Below, piece after piece: positions 22,511 through 23,514 of a DNA stretch of 23,514 nucleotides; position 1 is the stretch's first letter, and every line of letters begins with the position of its first letter. The notes under the pieces were generated by a model. It was not told the origin of the DNA, made no database searches, and saw only the letters and a list, made by a program, of their open reading frames with translations. This stretch comes from a virus. The DNA lies in the IMG/VR virus record IMGVR_UViG_3300047463_000108, positions 1-23,514 of that record; one strand, given 5' to 3'. A program made the translations under genes and the position numbers.

Positions 22511-23514
22511 CGATTGATGGAAATCCAATGGTAAACTGAAGCATTACTTAAAGTAACCGCCGCATCTGAACGAATCGAAATTGTTTGTCCAGCAGTTGCG
22601 TAAACAAATCCAGAAATATGTTTAACTTCGGATGTGTCGCGATTGTTTTGAAGCTGCCACACCTTGGTTCCGTTTAAATAAATATAATATCCAAGGGCAG
22701 TTTGAGTAGTAATATAAACAGATCCATTGACCTGATAAAATCCGGCTACTGGAACAACGTACTGGCTACCGTTCCACGCTCCATGTGTATCATAAGAAAG
22801 AGTAGAAAATGGAATGTCGGTGACGTTTGCGGTCAACGCTTGTCCGGCGTTGCCCGAATACTGCATGGACACCACCCTCGTATCCGTGTCATTCGACATC
22901 TGGACGGTGGAGGACCAGCCCTGAATTGGTATTCCTTGAGCCTCAAACATTACCGCTTCAGTGCTATTAAAAATAGCAGATCCATTTACGGATTCATTAA
23001 ATGGAGAAATTGCTACGGTGAACGAATCTGATCCGAATGAAAATACAGACTCTGTTCCTTTAATTTGAACTGTTCCACTCTTATTTGTGCTGGCCGATGC
23101 CGTATCCCTGTACCATCGGCCTACTGTTTTTACGGAATCAGCGCCCTTTCCAGTGGCAATAGATAGTCCTGCTGGCAAAGAAATGGAGTTTGGGATCCCA
23201 GAAACCGTCCCAGTTGTGAACTGTCCCATCAGGTCAATAGAATCTCCATTTCTTCGATAGAAAATGGAAACTCCTGTTGGCGTTCCAAGTCCAACATACG
23301 CTGCCGGAGTATAAGCCGTCCAATCCGTCACCGGAGCGCCATACTGAACCACCTGCGGGCCGCAGACGATGTTGTCGAGAGCGAGGGTGTAATCAAGAGC
23401 ACTGGTTGTAGCGCAGTGGAAACAGAGTCTGTAATTCTTCACAGAAGAATCTGTCTGGAACGTAGCAATCTGTTTCAGTTTAGTCCCAGCAGTTCCAGCA
23501 AGGATCTTGTAACC
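22099..23514 (-). CDS. Tail fibre with tandem C1q-like domains, 5' end off the window
   Basis: The reading frame stays open for 72 bases upstream of the GTG at 23442 to the window edge, so that GTG is not the natural start and only the last 471 codons are seen. The visible part begins with FQTDSSVKNYRLCFHC and DYTLALDNIVCGPQ, then APVTDWTAYTPAAYVGLGTP, a pattern frequent in phage fibre stalk-tip regions. Residues (counted from the GTG) about 180-312 and 320-447 each read as a C1q/TNF-like jelly roll: residues 226-240 hold SQYVVPVAGFYQVNG, answered by residues 361-375, NWKFTCPVSGKYLVS, in the second; both end with an ISI(N/T)R strand. C1q-like domains trimerise and bind ligands, fitting a receptor-binding tip. 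Expressed on the opposite strand to the other virion genes. Confidence 0.8.
   Translation of the reverse strand, partial: GYKILAGTAGTKLKQIATFQTDSSVKNYRLCFHCATTSALDYTLALDNIVCGPQVVQYGAPVTDWTAYTPAAYVGLGTPTGVSIFYRRNGDSIDLMGQFTTGTVSGIPNSISLPAGLSIATGKGADSVKTVGRWYRDTASASTNKSGTVQIKGTESVFSFGSDSFTVAISPFNESVNGSAIFNSTEAVMFEAQGIPIQGWSSTVQMSNDTDTRVVSMQYSGNAGQALTANVTDIPFSTLSYDTHGAWNGSQYVVPVAGFYQVNGSVYITTQTALGYYIYLNGTKVWQLQNNRDTSEVKHISGFVYATAGQTISIRSDAAVTLSNASVYHWISINRLSGPSAIAASESVVAVYNTATAQVLSSGAVINYDTKEIDTHGAVTTGAGNWKFTCPVSGKYLVSAFFYNGAAGQNYIIVRQSTVNKSEGLATANTTTATQIILSCVAGDTIDATTSGLTLTANALYNKISITRIGN

Noticed and set aside
22702-23031. 109-codon open frame on the plus strand opposite the C1q fibre
   Set aside because: Lies entirely within a well-supported minus-strand fibre gene; no ribosome site or coherent protein pattern.
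1-23514. tRNA genes, CRISPR arrays, insertion sequences, integrase/attachment sites and a diversity-generating retroelement
   Set aside because: Reading both strands showed no cloverleaf, spaced short repeats, transposase, integrase or reverse transcriptase; every gap between genes is under 100 bases.

Overview
The window is a stretch of a tailed double-stranded DNA bacteriophage (Caudoviricetes) genome carrying the late, virion-building genes. The short-tailed (podovirus) type is the best fit. There is a terminase, portal, scaffold, capsid, a head-to-tail adaptor and a tail hub/nozzle protein, followed by a block of large coiled-coil and glycine-zipper proteins ending in a lytic transglycosylase. 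No tail tube, sheath, tape measure or baseplate gene is seen. The host cannot be read from the sequence. Ejection proteins with a peptidoglycan-cutting enzyme suggest a bacterium with a cell wall to cross, most likely Gram-negative, but that is inference.

Layout on the + strand: (1) 1-3115, a large fibre/spike-like protein, probably cut by the left edge, with a tandem ~200-residue duplication. (2) 3157-4215, two paralogous small beta-rich proteins flanking an unrelated 98-residue gene, then a 21-residue lysine-rich peptide. (3) 4225-7923, terminase large subunit, portal and a 90-residue helical protein, all overlapping. (4) 7895-9990, scaffold, major capsid protein and a glycine/alanine-rich head-associated protein, closed by a rho-independent terminator at 10011-10049. 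(5) 10062-13602, two small unknowns, the adaptor and the tail hub. (6) 13604-15682, a tail fibre with two jelly-roll domains. (7) 15731-21593, the probable ejection apparatus: a 288-residue glycine-zipper protein, an 88-residue helical protein, 518- and 888-residue proteins and a stand-alone SLT transglycosylase.

At 21590 the coding strand flips. Three genes on the - strand converge on the + block with stop codons overlapping by 4 bp: a 70-residue one-membrane-segment protein, a 97-residue unknown, and the C-terminal part of a second fibre with two tandem C1q-like domains that runs off the right edge.

How the genes would work together: the terminase packages DNA through the portal into a procapsid built on the scaffold. 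The adaptor and hub close the head and form the tail. Two or three fibre/spike proteins bind the cell surface. The 15731-21593 proteins would leave the virion on infection to breach the envelope, with the transglycosylase cutting peptidoglycan. Most + strand genes are tightly packed, many with overlapping stop/start codons or good Shine-Dalgarno sites, which implies long polycistronic late transcripts. No small terminase, head protease, polymerase, integrase, tRNA or CRISPR was seen. Base composition is patchy (37-65% G+C in 60-base samples I counted), which points to modular exchange, mainly in the fibre genes and around the transglycosylase.
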